In this document: positions 19,492 to 28,590 of the stretch, one piece after another | Layout: each line of letters starts with the position of its first letter | Numbering within the stretch: position 1 is the first letter of the stretch | NCBI GenBank assembly: GCA_012517205.1 | Contig: JAAYVL010000022.1 | Span: forward strand, 21,384 to 85,383 | Source of the DNA: Verrucomicrobiota bacterium | GTDB lineage: Bacteria; Verrucomicrobiota; Verrucomicrobiia; Limisphaerales; UBA8199 | Direction: 5' to 3' | Length of the DNA: 64,000 nt | Made by a program: the position numbers and the translations under genes | Notes under the pieces: generated by a model | What the model was told of the DNA's origin: nothing | The model's input: only the letters and a program-made list of their open reading frames with translations | Databases searched by the model: none

Positions 19492-21645
19492 ATGGGCCAT
19501 CTGGACACGCTTAACCCGCAGCAAAGACTGGCCGTGGAGACGATTCACGGCCCGGTCTTGATCCTGGCCGGCGCGGGAACCGGCAAGACGCGGGTGATTA
19601 CGCATCGCGTGGCGCATCTCATCGAGCGCGGGATTGCCCCCGGCCACATTCTGGGCGTCACATTCACCAACAAGGCGGCGCGCGAGATGCAGGAGCGGGT
19701 CGCCCAACTGATCCGCAAACGGCTGCGAACTCCCGGGGGCGAGGCGCCGGGCGGCTCCCCGGCCTCCGCGCCCGCCGCGGCCCCTTTGTCCCCCACCATT
19801 TGCACCTTTCACTCCTTGTGCGTGCGCATTTTGCGGCAGCACATCGAGAAACTCGGCTACAAGCGCAACTTCGTCATCTATGACGAAGCGGAGCAACTTG
19901 GCGTCCTCAAAAAGATCCTGGCGCAGATTTCCACCCCGGATGCGAAGGCTGATCCCGCGGCAATTCTGGCCTGGCTCAGCCGGCTTCGCAATGGCGGCGA
20001 GCATGCGACGGCGTTGTCCGACCCCGGCTGGCGCGCCCTGGCCGAGCACCTCCGCGCCCGCTACGAATCGGCCCTGCGCGCCTGCAATGCGGTGGACTTT
20101 GACGATTTGATTCTGCTCACGCTGCGGCTCTTCCGCGAGCAGCCCGTGGCGCTGGAAGCCTGCCGCGCCCGCTACCGCTACGTGATGGTGGATGAATACC
20201 AGGACACCAACGCCGCGCAATTCCGCCTGGTCCATGACCTGACCCGCGAGCACCGCAACCTTTGCGTGGTCGGCGACGACGATCAAAGCATTTACGGCTG
20301 GCGCGGCGCGGAAATCGCCAACCTGCTCGAGATCGAGAAGCATTACCCGGAAACGCGGGTTATCAAGCTCGAGCAAAACTACCGTTCCACCAACACGATC
20401 CTCGCCGCCGCCAACGCGGTCATTCGACACAACGTCCGGCGCCGGGGCAAAAGATTATGGTCGCAAAAAGGCGATGGGCCGAAGATCACGTTGCATGCTT
20501 TTGCCAGCGATGAGGAGGAAGCGCGCACCATAGCCGAGCAGATCGAGTTTGCCCGGCTCGCCCACCGCACGCCCTGGGCCCACCAGGCAATTCTCTTTCG
20601 CACCAATGCCCAGTCGCGCCCGCTGGAAACCGCCCTGCGCCAGGCCGGCGTGCGCTACCGCCTGGTCGGCGGCCAGAGCTTCTTCGACCGGCGCGAGATT
20701 CGCGACTTCCTGGCGTACCTGAAGGCGCTGCTGAATCCGAGCGACGACGTGAGCCTGCTGCGCATCGCGAACGTGCCGGCGCGGGGCCTGAGCGACGCCA
20801 CGATGGAGCGCCTGCTGGCGGCGAGCAGCGAGCGCAAATGCCCGGTCTTTGCGGCAATGAAGAACCCGGCGGTGACGACCTCCTTTCCCTCCCGCCCGCG
20901 CGAAAGCATCGCCCGCTTTGTCGAACTCATCGAGCGCACGCAGGAGCAGCTCCTGGCCCCGCGGGAGCCCGGGGCGCGCGATCCCCGGGCGCTGCAGAAC
21001 TGGGCCAACGGCTTCCTGACCGAGATCGGCTACTTCGCGGAAATACGCCGGCTCGAAAAGAACCCCGAAACCGCGGAGAACCGGCTCCGGAACCTCAAAG
21101 ACCTCATCGCCACTCTCGACGAATCCGCCAGCGCCGCGCCGTCCCGGTTCGAGGGCCTGCAGACATTTCTGGAGCAGATCACCCTGGACGCCGGGCGCGA
21201 GGAAGAAAAAGAACCGGACGCGAATGACGGGGTCACACTCATTACGATGCACAGTTGCAAGGGGCTGGAGTTTCCGCACGTTTACGTGGTCGGCATGGAA
21301 AACGGACTGCTGCCGCATTCGCGCGCACAGGCGGACGGCACGCTCGACGAGGAGCGCCGCCTGTTCTATGTCGCCATTACCCGCGCCATGCAAACGCTTA
21401 CCATCAGCCATTGCGGCGCGCGGAAAAAATACGGCACCCCTGTGCCGTGCCATCCCTCGCCGTTCCTCCAGGACCTGCCGCCCGAATTGGTGGAGCACGC
21501 CGACGAGCGGGCCCGCCAGCCCGTCACGCCGCAATCCGCCAAGGCCAACTTCGCCATCCTGCGCGCCTCCCTGGACAACGCGGAGCCTCCACCGGCCCCG
21601 TCACGCGCCGGGCCGAACCGGGCGCGCGGAGAAACGCCTCGCTAG
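19492..21645 (+). CDS. ATP-dependent DNA helicase, UvrD/PcrA/Rep family
   Basis: LNPQQRLAVETIHGPVLILAGAGTGKTRVITHRVAHLI (Walker A), VDEYQDTNAAQ, GDDDQSIYGWRGA, LITMHSCKGLEFPHVYVVGMENGLLPH. Confidence 0.96.
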   Translation: MGHLDTLNPQQRLAVETIHGPVLILAGAGTGKTRVITHRVAHLIERGIAPGHILGVTFTNKAAREMQERVAQLIRKRLRTPGGEAPGGSPASAPAAAPLSPTICTFHSLCVRILRQHIEKLGYKRNFVIYDEAEQLGVLKKILAQISTPDAKADPAAILAWLSRLRNGGEHATALSDPGWRALAEHLRARYESALRACNAVDFDDLILLTLRLFREQPVALEACRARYRYVMVDEYQDTNAAQFRLVHDLTREHRNLCVVGDDDQSIYGWRGAEIANLLEIEKHYPETRVIKLEQNYRSTNTILAAANAVIRHNVRRRGKRLWSQKGDGPKITLHAFASDEEEARTIAEQIEFARLAHRTPWAHQAILFRTNAQSRPLETALRQAGVRYRLVGGQSFFDRREIRDFLAYLKALLNPSDDVSLLRIANVPARGLSDATMERLLAASSERKCPVFAAMKNPAVTTSFPSRPRESIARFVELIERTQEQLLAPREPGARDPRALQNWANGFLTEIGYFAEIRRLEKNPETAENRLRNLKDLIATLDESASAAPSRFEGLQTFLEQITLDAGREEEKEPDANDGVTLITMHSCKGLEFPHVYVVGMENGLLPHSRAQADGTLDEERRLFYVAITRAMQTLTISHCGARKKYGTPVPCHPSPFLQDLPPELVEHADERARQPVTPQSAKANFAILRASLDNAEPPPAPSRAGPNRARGETPR

Positions 21646-22593
21646 TCAGGGGTGGCGGACGGTTGCTTCCGGGGCGCGGCCTTTGCCCGCCCGGGCGCAG
21701 CCGATGAGCTGCCGCACGTCCGCGAGGTTTTCCTGGCGCATAAACTGGCGCAGGCCGGCGATGATTTGCAGGGCGGTTTGGGGGGCGTAGAAGTTCGCCG
21801 TGCCGACGGCGACGGCGGTGGCGCCGGCCATGATAAACTCGAGGGCGTCCGCGGTGTTCTGAATGCCGCCCATGCCGATGATGGGGATCCGAACCGCCTG
21901 GGCGGCCTCCCAAACCAGCTTGAGGGCGATGGGCTTGATGCACGGGCCCGACAAGCCGCCGGTGACGTTGGCCAGCACGGGACGGCGGGTTTCGACATCA
22001 ATAGCCATCGCCGGATAGCTGTTCATGATGGACAGGGCATCGCTGCCGGCGGCTTCCGCCGCCTGGGCGTAGGGGACGATGCTGACCACGTTCGGACTCA
22101 GTTTGGTAATCAACGGCAGCCGGGTCGCCGCCCGGCACGCGGCCACCACCTGGCGAAGGAGCGCGGGGTCGGTGCCGAACTGCGCGCCGCCTTCCTTGAT
22201 GTTGGGGCAGGAGACGTTCAACTCCAAAGCACCGACGCCGCTGAGGGCATCGAGGCGGCGGGCCACCTCGGCGTATTCCTCGACGGAGGTCCCCCAGATG
22301 TTGATGATCGTGGGCACTTTCAACTGCTGGAGAAACGGCCAGTAGCTGCGAATAAAGCCGTCCACGCCGGGTCCTTGCAAGCCAATGGCGTTGATCAGGC
22401 CGCTGGTGACCTCGACCAACCGCGGCGTCGGGTTGCCGCGGACAGGGTCGCGCCGGATTCCCTTAACGACCACCGCGCCGAGCTGGTTCAGGTCAAGGAG
22501 TTGGGCGTATTCAACGCCGTAGCCAAAGGTGCCCGAGGCCACGGTGACCGGGTTGGGCAGCGCCAGGCCGCCGATTTGGACGGCCAGGTTCAT
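21646..22593 (-). CDS. pyrD: Dihydroorotate dehydrogenase, catalytic subunit (class 1B)
   Basis: NPVTVASGTFGYGVEYAQLLDLNQLGAVVVKGI, LELNVSCPNIKEGG, PLITKLSPNV, GLSGPCIKPIALKLVWEAAQAV. Confidence 0.95.
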   Translation of the reverse strand: MNLAVQIGGLALPNPVTVASGTFGYGVEYAQLLDLNQLGAVVVKGIRRDPVRGNPTPRLVEVTSGLINAIGLQGPGVDGFIRSYWPFLQQLKVPTIINIWGTSVEEYAEVARRLDALSGVGALELNVSCPNIKEGGAQFGTDPALLRQVVAACRAATRLPLITKLSPNVVSIVPYAQAAEAAGSDALSIMNSYPAMAIDVETRRPVLANVTGGLSGPCIKPIALKLVWEAAQAVRIPIIGMGGIQNTADALEFIMAGATAVAVGTANFYAPQTALQIIAGLRQFMRQENLADVRQLIGCARAGKGRAPEATVRHP

Positions 22594-23456
22594 TCGGCCG
22601 CCTCCCAGGCAATTTGCCGAAAGTCAAAGACCGGCCCTTCGGTGCAGGTTCGCTGGTATTCCCAGCCGCCGGCGGTCTTGATGGGGACCACACACGCCAG
22701 GCATACGCCGATGCCGCATCCCATGTGCTGATCCAGCGAGAGTTCCGCCGGCAGGCCGTGCTCCGCCGCCAGCCGGCCGACGGCCCGCAGCATCGGCGTG
22801 GGGCCGCAGGCAAACAGTTTCCGCCCCGGCGCGCGCCGCTGGAGCTCGGCCCGCAAGGGCTCCGTCACCACGCCTTTCTCGCCGTGGCTGCCATCCTCGG
22901 TCGTCACGCGCACCTCCCAACCGAGCGCGCGAAACTCCGCCTCGCAAAGAATGTCAGCGCGCTGGCGTCCTCCCACGAATACCAGCCCCTTCCGGGGCGA
23001 GCGTTGCGCCAGCAGGTAGAGAGCGGCCATGCCGTAGCCCCCGGCGACCAGGAGGGGAATCTCGCCGTCCGGACGCGGCACCGTGAAGCCGTGGCCGAGC
23101 GGGCCGAGGAGGCTCAGTTCCTCGCCGGGCCGCATGCGCGCCAGCGCTTCGGTGCCCTGGCCGATGGTCTTGTAGAGCAAGGACAAGGTATCCCCCGCCA
23201 CCTGGAAAACGCTGAAGGGCCGCCGCAGCAGCGCGTGCTTGAGGGGCAGAATCCGGACATGCACGAATTGCCCCGGTTGCACCCGGGGCGCAATCAGCGG
23301 GGCGCGCACCCGCAGGCGGAAGTAGGGGCCGGTGTCGCGCTCATTGGCGATAATCTGGGCGGTCTGCTCAACCATGGGCGCGCAAACGGGAGGCGGGGCG
23401 GTCCGGGCTTGTCCGGCGCACTGCTTCGGCGCGCGGGCCGCACCGCCGCGGGTCAT
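22590..23456 (-). CDS. pyrK: Dihydroorotate dehydrogenase electron-transfer subunit
   Basis: QPGQFVHVRI, LRRPFSVF, and C-terminal [2Fe-2S] cysteines 'DQHMGCGIGVCLACVVPIKT...RTCTEGPVF'; 4-bp overlap with pyrD. Confidence 0.93.
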   Translation of the reverse strand: MTRGGAARAPKQCAGQARTAPPPVCAPMVEQTAQIIANERDTGPYFRLRVRAPLIAPRVQPGQFVHVRILPLKHALLRRPFSVFQVAGDTLSLLYKTIGQGTEALARMRPGEELSLLGPLGHGFTVPRPDGEIPLLVAGGYGMAALYLLAQRSPRKGLVFVGGRQRADILCEAEFRALGWEVRVTTEDGSHGEKGVVTEPLRAELQRRAPGRKLFACGPTPMLRAVGRLAAEHGLPAELSLDQHMGCGIGVCLACVVPIKTAGGWEYQRTCTEGPVFDFRQIAWEAAE

Positions 23457-25444
23457 GCCCGGCGGGCGGCGCTGTCGGGCGCCAGCAGTTGGCGATAAGT
23501 GGCCAGCGCCAGCAGCGGCCAGGAGTTTCGATACATGTCATATTTGAGGTAGAATACCTTCGGGAAGCCCGTGCCGGTGGTTTCATGCTCAGTCCAGGAG
23601 CCATCGGCATTTTGCGTGCGGACCAGGTATTCGATTCCCCGCTGGAGGCTGGGGCGTTCCGGGTCGCCAAAGGCGCAAAGCCCCATCACCGCCCAGGCGG
23701 TCTGCGAGGCGGTGCTGGGGCCCTGGCCTTTGAAGACGGGGTCGTCGTAGGTGTTGCAGCGCTCCCCCCAACCGCCGTCCTCGTGCTGCACGCTCTCCAG
23801 CCAGTCCCGGGCCTTGAGCAGCCACGGCTGGCGCATATCCAGGTTCAGGGCCCGCAGCCCGCGCAGCACCTGCCAGGTGCCGTAGATATAATTGACCCCC
23901 CAGCGGCCGTACCACGAGCCGTCTTCCTCCTGCCGCTCGCGAATGAACCGCAGCGCCCGCTGCACCTGGGGATGCTCCACGCTCCAGCCTTCGTAGCCGA
24001 GCAACTCCAGGATGCGCGCCGTGATGTCGGCGCATTCGGGATCCAGCATGGCGTTATGGTCGGCAAAGGGAACCTTTTCGAGCACGCCCTTGGTGCAGTC
24101 CTTGTCGAAAGCCGCCCAGCCGCCGTCCTTGCATTGGAAGGTCATCATCCAGGTCAGGCCCCGTTGGAAACATTCGTCACGTTTCTGCCGGTCGTCTGTC
24201 GCCACCAGCCGCAGCGCCAGCAGCACCATCGCTGTGTCATCCACGTCCGGGTTCCACTTGTTGTCGAACTCGAACACCCACCCGCTGGGCTCGACCTTGG
24301 CCGGGTTCTTGTAAATCCAGTCCCCGCGGAAGCGGATTTCCCGGGCCATCAGCCACTCGGCGGCGCGTTTCAACGCCGGGTGATCCGCGGGCACACCGGA
24401 TTCACGCAGACAGATGCTGACAATGGCAGTATCCCAGACCGGCGACAGGCAAGGCTCGATGCGGACGCTCTGCTCGGTTTCGTGCTCGAGTTTCTTTAAT
24501 TCCGCCGCCGCCCGCACCACCTGCGGGTGGTCGTCCGGGTAGCCCAGCGCTTTGAGGGCGATGAGGGAATTGAGCATCGCCGGGAAGATCGCCCCCAGGC
24601 CATCCGACCCCTCGAACCGTTCCAGCATCCACTGTTCGGCCTTGCGCAACGCCCGCTTGCGGAAGGGATGGATTCCGTGCTGCGCGAACCATTCCGCGAA
24701 CTTGTGCACCCGGTCCAGCCAGAGAAAGAAGTTGCGCCACGTAATCCGTTCCGGGTCGGGCGCCAGCGCCAGGTCGCGCCCGTGGATGCCCTCCGGGTAA
24801 AGCTCGTCCAGTTTGACCCCGCTCTTCAGTTTGCGGGTGGGCTTGAAATGATTGATGATCGCCAGCGGCACGAACATCGAGCGGCTCCAGGAGCTCATCT
24901 CGTTGAAGTTCACGTAGAACCATTTGCCGATCAGGATCACTTCGCAGGGGATGGTCGGCACGTACTCCCAGGGAAACAGCCCCAGCAAGGCCAGGTACAG
25001 CTTGGAAAAGGTGTTCATGCGCGGCACCCCCCCGAGGTTGACCGCCACCTCGCGGGCGCGCAGCATGCGGGGGTCGGTGACGGGCACCCCGGCCAGCTTG
25101 AGCGCGAGATACGCCTTGACGGTCGCGTTCACCTCCGCCGGGCCGCCGTGGTAGATATTCCACCCGCCGTCGGGCAGTTGCTTGGAAAAGATGTGGTTGA
25201 CCGCCTTGCGCTCCCATTGCGGGTCCACCTGGCCGTTCCAATGATGATAGGCCACCATGTCCGAGACCAGCGTGGCATCCACCAGCAACTCGCCGATCCA
25301 GTAACCCTCGGCTTTCTGCTCGCCGAGCAAATACCGCTGCGACCGCTCAATGGCGGCTTCCAACTCGACCCGAGGCTTGAACCCGAAGTCTGTTTGACGC
25401 GGGTTTCCCTCAGCACGGCTTTGGCGAAGCGATGCTACTTCCAT
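23453..25444 (-). CDS. shc: Squalene-hopene cyclase
   Basis: 663 aa; multiple QW-like repeats (QLPDGGWNIYHGG, QCKDGGWAAFDKD, EDGSWYGRWGVNYIYGTW, NADGSWTE) and catalytic 'DVDDTAMVLLAL'. Confidence 0.94.
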   Translation of the reverse strand: MEVASLRQSRAEGNPRQTDFGFKPRVELEAAIERSQRYLLGEQKAEGYWIGELLVDATLVSDMVAYHHWNGQVDPQWERKAVNHIFSKQLPDGGWNIYHGGPAEVNATVKAYLALKLAGVPVTDPRMLRAREVAVNLGGVPRMNTFSKLYLALLGLFPWEYVPTIPCEVILIGKWFYVNFNEMSSWSRSMFVPLAIINHFKPTRKLKSGVKLDELYPEGIHGRDLALAPDPERITWRNFFLWLDRVHKFAEWFAQHGIHPFRKRALRKAEQWMLERFEGSDGLGAIFPAMLNSLIALKALGYPDDHPQVVRAAAELKKLEHETEQSVRIEPCLSPVWDTAIVSICLRESGVPADHPALKRAAEWLMAREIRFRGDWIYKNPAKVEPSGWVFEFDNKWNPDVDDTAMVLLALRLVATDDRQKRDECFQRGLTWMMTFQCKDGGWAAFDKDCTKGVLEKVPFADHNAMLDPECADITARILELLGYEGWSVEHPQVQRALRFIRERQEEDGSWYGRWGVNYIYGTWQVLRGLRALNLDMRQPWLLKARDWLESVQHEDGGWGERCNTYDDPVFKGQGPSTASQTAWAVMGLCAFGDPERPSLQRGIEYLVRTQNADGSWTEHETTGTGFPKVFYLKYDMYRNSWPLLALATYRQLLAPDSAARRA

Positions 25445-25591
25445 CCGCTTATCCTGCCCAGTCCAGAGGCGGGTGTAAAGCTTTCATTCGCCCGCGCTGA
25501 TCGGCGGCGCCCCAACCGCGGCCCCTTTGCGCCCGCCGCGGGCGGCCGGGAGCAACCGGAGCGCGCGGCCCACCTCCGGCCATCAGCCCGC

Positions 25592-26482
25592 TCAACGGTA
25601 GCGCAGGCTGCTGAGGTAGCCCCAGGCAATGCCCATCACCAGGCCCCCCGCATGGGCCGCATTGGCCACGTGCGGCACGATGGGCGTGAAACAGGCGAAG
25701 AACCAGATGATCATCATCGTCAGCGTCGTGGGATGCAGATACAGGCCGGACCCGGGATCAAATTTGCCCCGCATCCAAATGTAGCCCAACAGCCCATAGA
25801 CCACCCCCGACATGCCGCCAAACACCGGCCCCCCGAACCAGAATTGCACCAGGTTCGATACCACCGCCAGCCCCAGCACAAGGCGGGCCAGCATGCCCGT
25901 GGACTGCCGCCCCTCAATCATGCTCCCCAAATCGTGCAGCCACAGCAGGTTGAAGAGTATGTGGAGCAGGTTGAAATGAATGAAGATCGGCGTCACCAGC
26001 CGCCACACCTGGCCCTGGAGGACTTCTGGCAGACCCGCCCCGGCGGAGCCCCCGGCAACGAAGTTCCGGATGAACAGCCCCTGAATCGGCCGGAAATCCT
26101 TGCCCATGCCGGACAAAATGAAAACCGTGACGCTGATGACCATCAGCGCAAAAGTCAGCGGCCCGAACCCGTAGGCGGTCGGTGCTTGAAAGAGATGCCG
26201 CCGTTCCTGCTGTTTCTTGCGATACCCGGCCTCGCGTTTCTCGGCCTCGGCGCGCCGGTCAGCCGCCTCCCGGGCCTGGGCGCGGTATTGCGGATCGGCG
26301 GGATTGCTGCGGAACTCGGTCAGCAGCCGCTCCGCATCCTGGATCTGATCCTCGTCCGCCACCCAAATGCCCCAGCCCTCCGCGGGCTCGAACTCGAGCT
26401 GCGTCTCGATTTGCCGGACATAGAGAAAATCCGCAAACGTGCGGGCGGCCTTTTCCTCCGCCAGGTAGCCGATTAAACGCAT
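25592..26482 (-). CDS. Rhomboid family intramembrane serine protease
   Basis: Catalytic Ser motif 'GMSGVVYGLLGY' and His 'NAAHAGGLVMG'; 'WRLVTPIFIHFNLLHILFNLLWL'. Confidence 0.92.
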   Translation of the reverse strand: MRLIGYLAEEKAARTFADFLYVRQIETQLEFEPAEGWGIWVADEDQIQDAERLLTEFRSNPADPQYRAQAREAADRRAEAEKREAGYRKKQQERRHLFQAPTAYGFGPLTFALMVISVTVFILSGMGKDFRPIQGLFIRNFVAGGSAGAGLPEVLQGQVWRLVTPIFIHFNLLHILFNLLWLHDLGSMIEGRQSTGMLARLVLGLAVVSNLVQFWFGGPVFGGMSGVVYGLLGYIWMRGKFDPGSGLYLHPTTLTMMIIWFFACFTPIVPHVANAAHAGGLVMGIAWGYLSSLRYR

Positions 26483-26518
26483 GCCGTTGGAAGCGGGGCC
26501 CGGGCCGAAGGCCGGGCG

Positions 26519-27430
26519 CTACGCGGCCCGCCACTTCAGCTCGACGACCTGCCCGTGCGCGCGGTGCGCGGGATCCATGCTCCGCAATTCGAGCCGCATC
26601 CCGCGCCGCTTCAAGGTCGCCAGCACCCACCCGGAAGGGTCTTCCGGGCGGAAGACATAGCCCAGCGCCGGCAGGTTGATCAGGTGAATGCCGCTGGGGT
26701 CCTGCTCCACGTGCCAGGAGTGGGTGTGGCCGTAGATATACGCCTTCACCTGTTTGCGCGGGCGGATGATGTTCAAAAACGCCTCCGAATCCTTGAGGTC
26801 GCTGCGTTTTGCCGTCGTGCCCACATTATGGTGAGCCAGGATTAACGTGGGCTTTTTCGGATGGTCGTCCAGCGTCCGGGCCAGCCAATCCAACTGCTCC
26901 GGCCCCAGCAATCCGGGCGTGGACAGGGTCTTTTCGAGCGAGTCCAGGATAATCCAGTTCACGCGCGGCGTCGGCAGCAGCGCAACCTGCCGGTCGGCCA
27001 GCGGTCGCGGGGGCGCGCCCCCGGCTTCCAGGACCGCCCGGAAACGCTCGCGGTTATCATGGTTGCCCATGGCGATGTAGACCGGGACCTGTCCCTGCCG
27101 CAACGGCTGCAACAGGCGCGCCAGGTGCTCATAATCCACGGATTGCCCGCTGTTAAAGGCGCAATCGCCGGTGATGATGACCCCCGCCGGGCGCTTGCGC
27201 AGGGCCAGCACCTCGCGCGTGGCCTGGGTGAAATGATCCGTCATGTTGATCCCGCGCTGAACCATGCTGGCATCCGCGGACAGGTGGATGTCGGACAGCA
27301 GCGCCCAGACATTCGGGTCCCGGCGTTGGGACGCGGCCAACAGCTCCGGCGCCAGCACCAGCGCCGCGCTGCCAACCAGGGTGCGAACGAGAAACTCACG
27401 ACGTGAAAGAGCAGGCAAATGTTTCGACAT
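26519..27430 (-). CDS. TAT-signal metallophosphoesterase
   Basis: SRREFLVRTLVGSAALVLAPELLA; WALLSDIHLS, IITGDCAFN, IAMGNHDNR, LILAHHNVG, AYIYGHTHSWH. Confidence 0.9.
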   Translation of the reverse strand: MSKHLPALSRREFLVRTLVGSAALVLAPELLAASQRRDPNVWALLSDIHLSADASMVQRGINMTDHFTQATREVLALRKRPAGVIITGDCAFNSGQSVDYEHLARLLQPLRQGQVPVYIAMGNHDNRERFRAVLEAGGAPPRPLADRQVALLPTPRVNWIILDSLEKTLSTPGLLGPEQLDWLARTLDDHPKKPTLILAHHNVGTTAKRSDLKDSEAFLNIIRPRKQVKAYIYGHTHSWHVEQDPSGIHLINLPALGYVFRPEDPSGWVLATLKRRGMRLELRSMDPAHRAHGQVVELKWRAA

Positions 27431-27554
27431 GGTCTCTTCCTACCGCCGCCCGCCGGGTGACTCAAGCCAAAACGTTGAGGAACCCGCCGGAAATCTTTTT
27501 CGGGCTTGCCCGGGCGGCGGAACCGGCCCACTCTTGCCCCATCGCTTTTTTGGC

Positions 27555-28079
27555 ATGGCAACCAGCAACGAGGCAAAGACCGCGCCCGGTTGGGGGCAGC
27601 GCGCGCTCATCGGGCGCCATCCCCGGCGCACGCTGGTCCGCATTATCCTGCTGGCCATCACCTCGCTGATCCTCTTCCGCTACGTGCTCCTGCCCGTGCG
27701 CGTAAGCGGCGGAAGCATGCTGCCGACGTACAAAGAAAACGGCGTCAACTTCGTCAACCGCCTGGCGTACCTGTTCCACGAACCCCGGCGCGGGGATGTC
27801 GTCGCCGTCCGCCTGCTGGCGGGCGCGCACCGGCTGTACCTGAAACGGATCGTCGGCCTGCCGGGTGAAACCGTGGCCTTCCACCACGGCCGGCTGTTGA
27901 TCAACGGCCAGCCGCTGGCCGAACCCTACGTCAAGTTCCCCTGCGACTGGAATCAGAACCCCGTCCCGGTCGGGCCGGACCAATACTACCTGGTCGGAGA
28001 CAACCGGGACAATCCCCGGGAAGGACACGAGCAGGGCCGCGCGGCGCGCGCGCTCATCATCGGCAAAGTGCTCCTGTAA
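27555..28079 (+). CDS. lepB: Signal peptidase I
   Basis: VSGGSMLPTYKENG (Ser), YLKRIVGLPGETV (Lys), YYLVGDNRDN (box E). ATG at 27555. Confidence 0.92.
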   Translation: MATSNEAKTAPGWGQRALIGRHPRRTLVRIILLAITSLILFRYVLLPVRVSGGSMLPTYKENGVNFVNRLAYLFHEPRRGDVVAVRLLAGAHRLYLKRIVGLPGETVAFHHGRLLINGQPLAEPYVKFPCDWNQNPVPVGPDQYYLVGDNRDNPREGHEQGRAARALIIGKVLL

Positions 28080-28083
28080 AATC

Positions 28084-28590
28084 ATGAAAGAATGGACGAT
28101 CCGCATCCTGCTGGTGGCGGCCCTGGCCGCGCTGGGGATCTGGGGCTGGCGCACGCTTCATCCCGACCCGGAACAGGTCATCCGGCGCCAGCTCCAGGAG
28201 ATGGCCAAAGCCGCATCGTTCACCGCGGAGCAGGGGCTGGCCGCCCAGGCCTGGTACGCCAGTTCGCTCCCCGAGTTCCTGGCCCTGGATATTGAAGTGA
28301 CGCTGCGCGTGCCCGGAGTCCCGGCTACCTTGAGCGGGCGGGACGAAGTGATGCAGTTGCTGACGGTCTCCCGCCGGGTTTGCCGCAGCCTTCGCCTCCG
28401 CTTGCCCGACCTCAAAATCAGCCTTGCCCCGGACCGGACAATGGCCGAGGTTTATGCCACGGGTGAAGCCGACGTGACCTATGCATCCGGCGAGAAGGCG
28501 TCTTTCTTGCAGGAACTGCGCCTGCGCCTGGTCAAGGTCAAGCAAGGCTGGATTGTCCAGCAGGTCGAGACGGTAAAAACGCTTACCTAA
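28084..28590 (+). CDS. Membrane-anchored NTF2-like hypothetical protein
   Basis: N-terminal TM (ILLVAALAALGIWGWRTL) then alpha/beta domain; 4 nt after lepB stop; 3' end overlaps rnr by 8 nt, convergent. Confidence 0.65.
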   Translation: MKEWTIRILLVAALAALGIWGWRTLHPDPEQVIRRQLQEMAKAASFTAEQGLAAQAWYASSLPEFLALDIEVTLRVPGVPATLSGRDEVMQLLTVSRRVCRSLRLRLPDLKISLAPDRTMAEVYATGEADVTYASGEKASFLQELRLRLVKVKQGWIVQQVETVKTLT

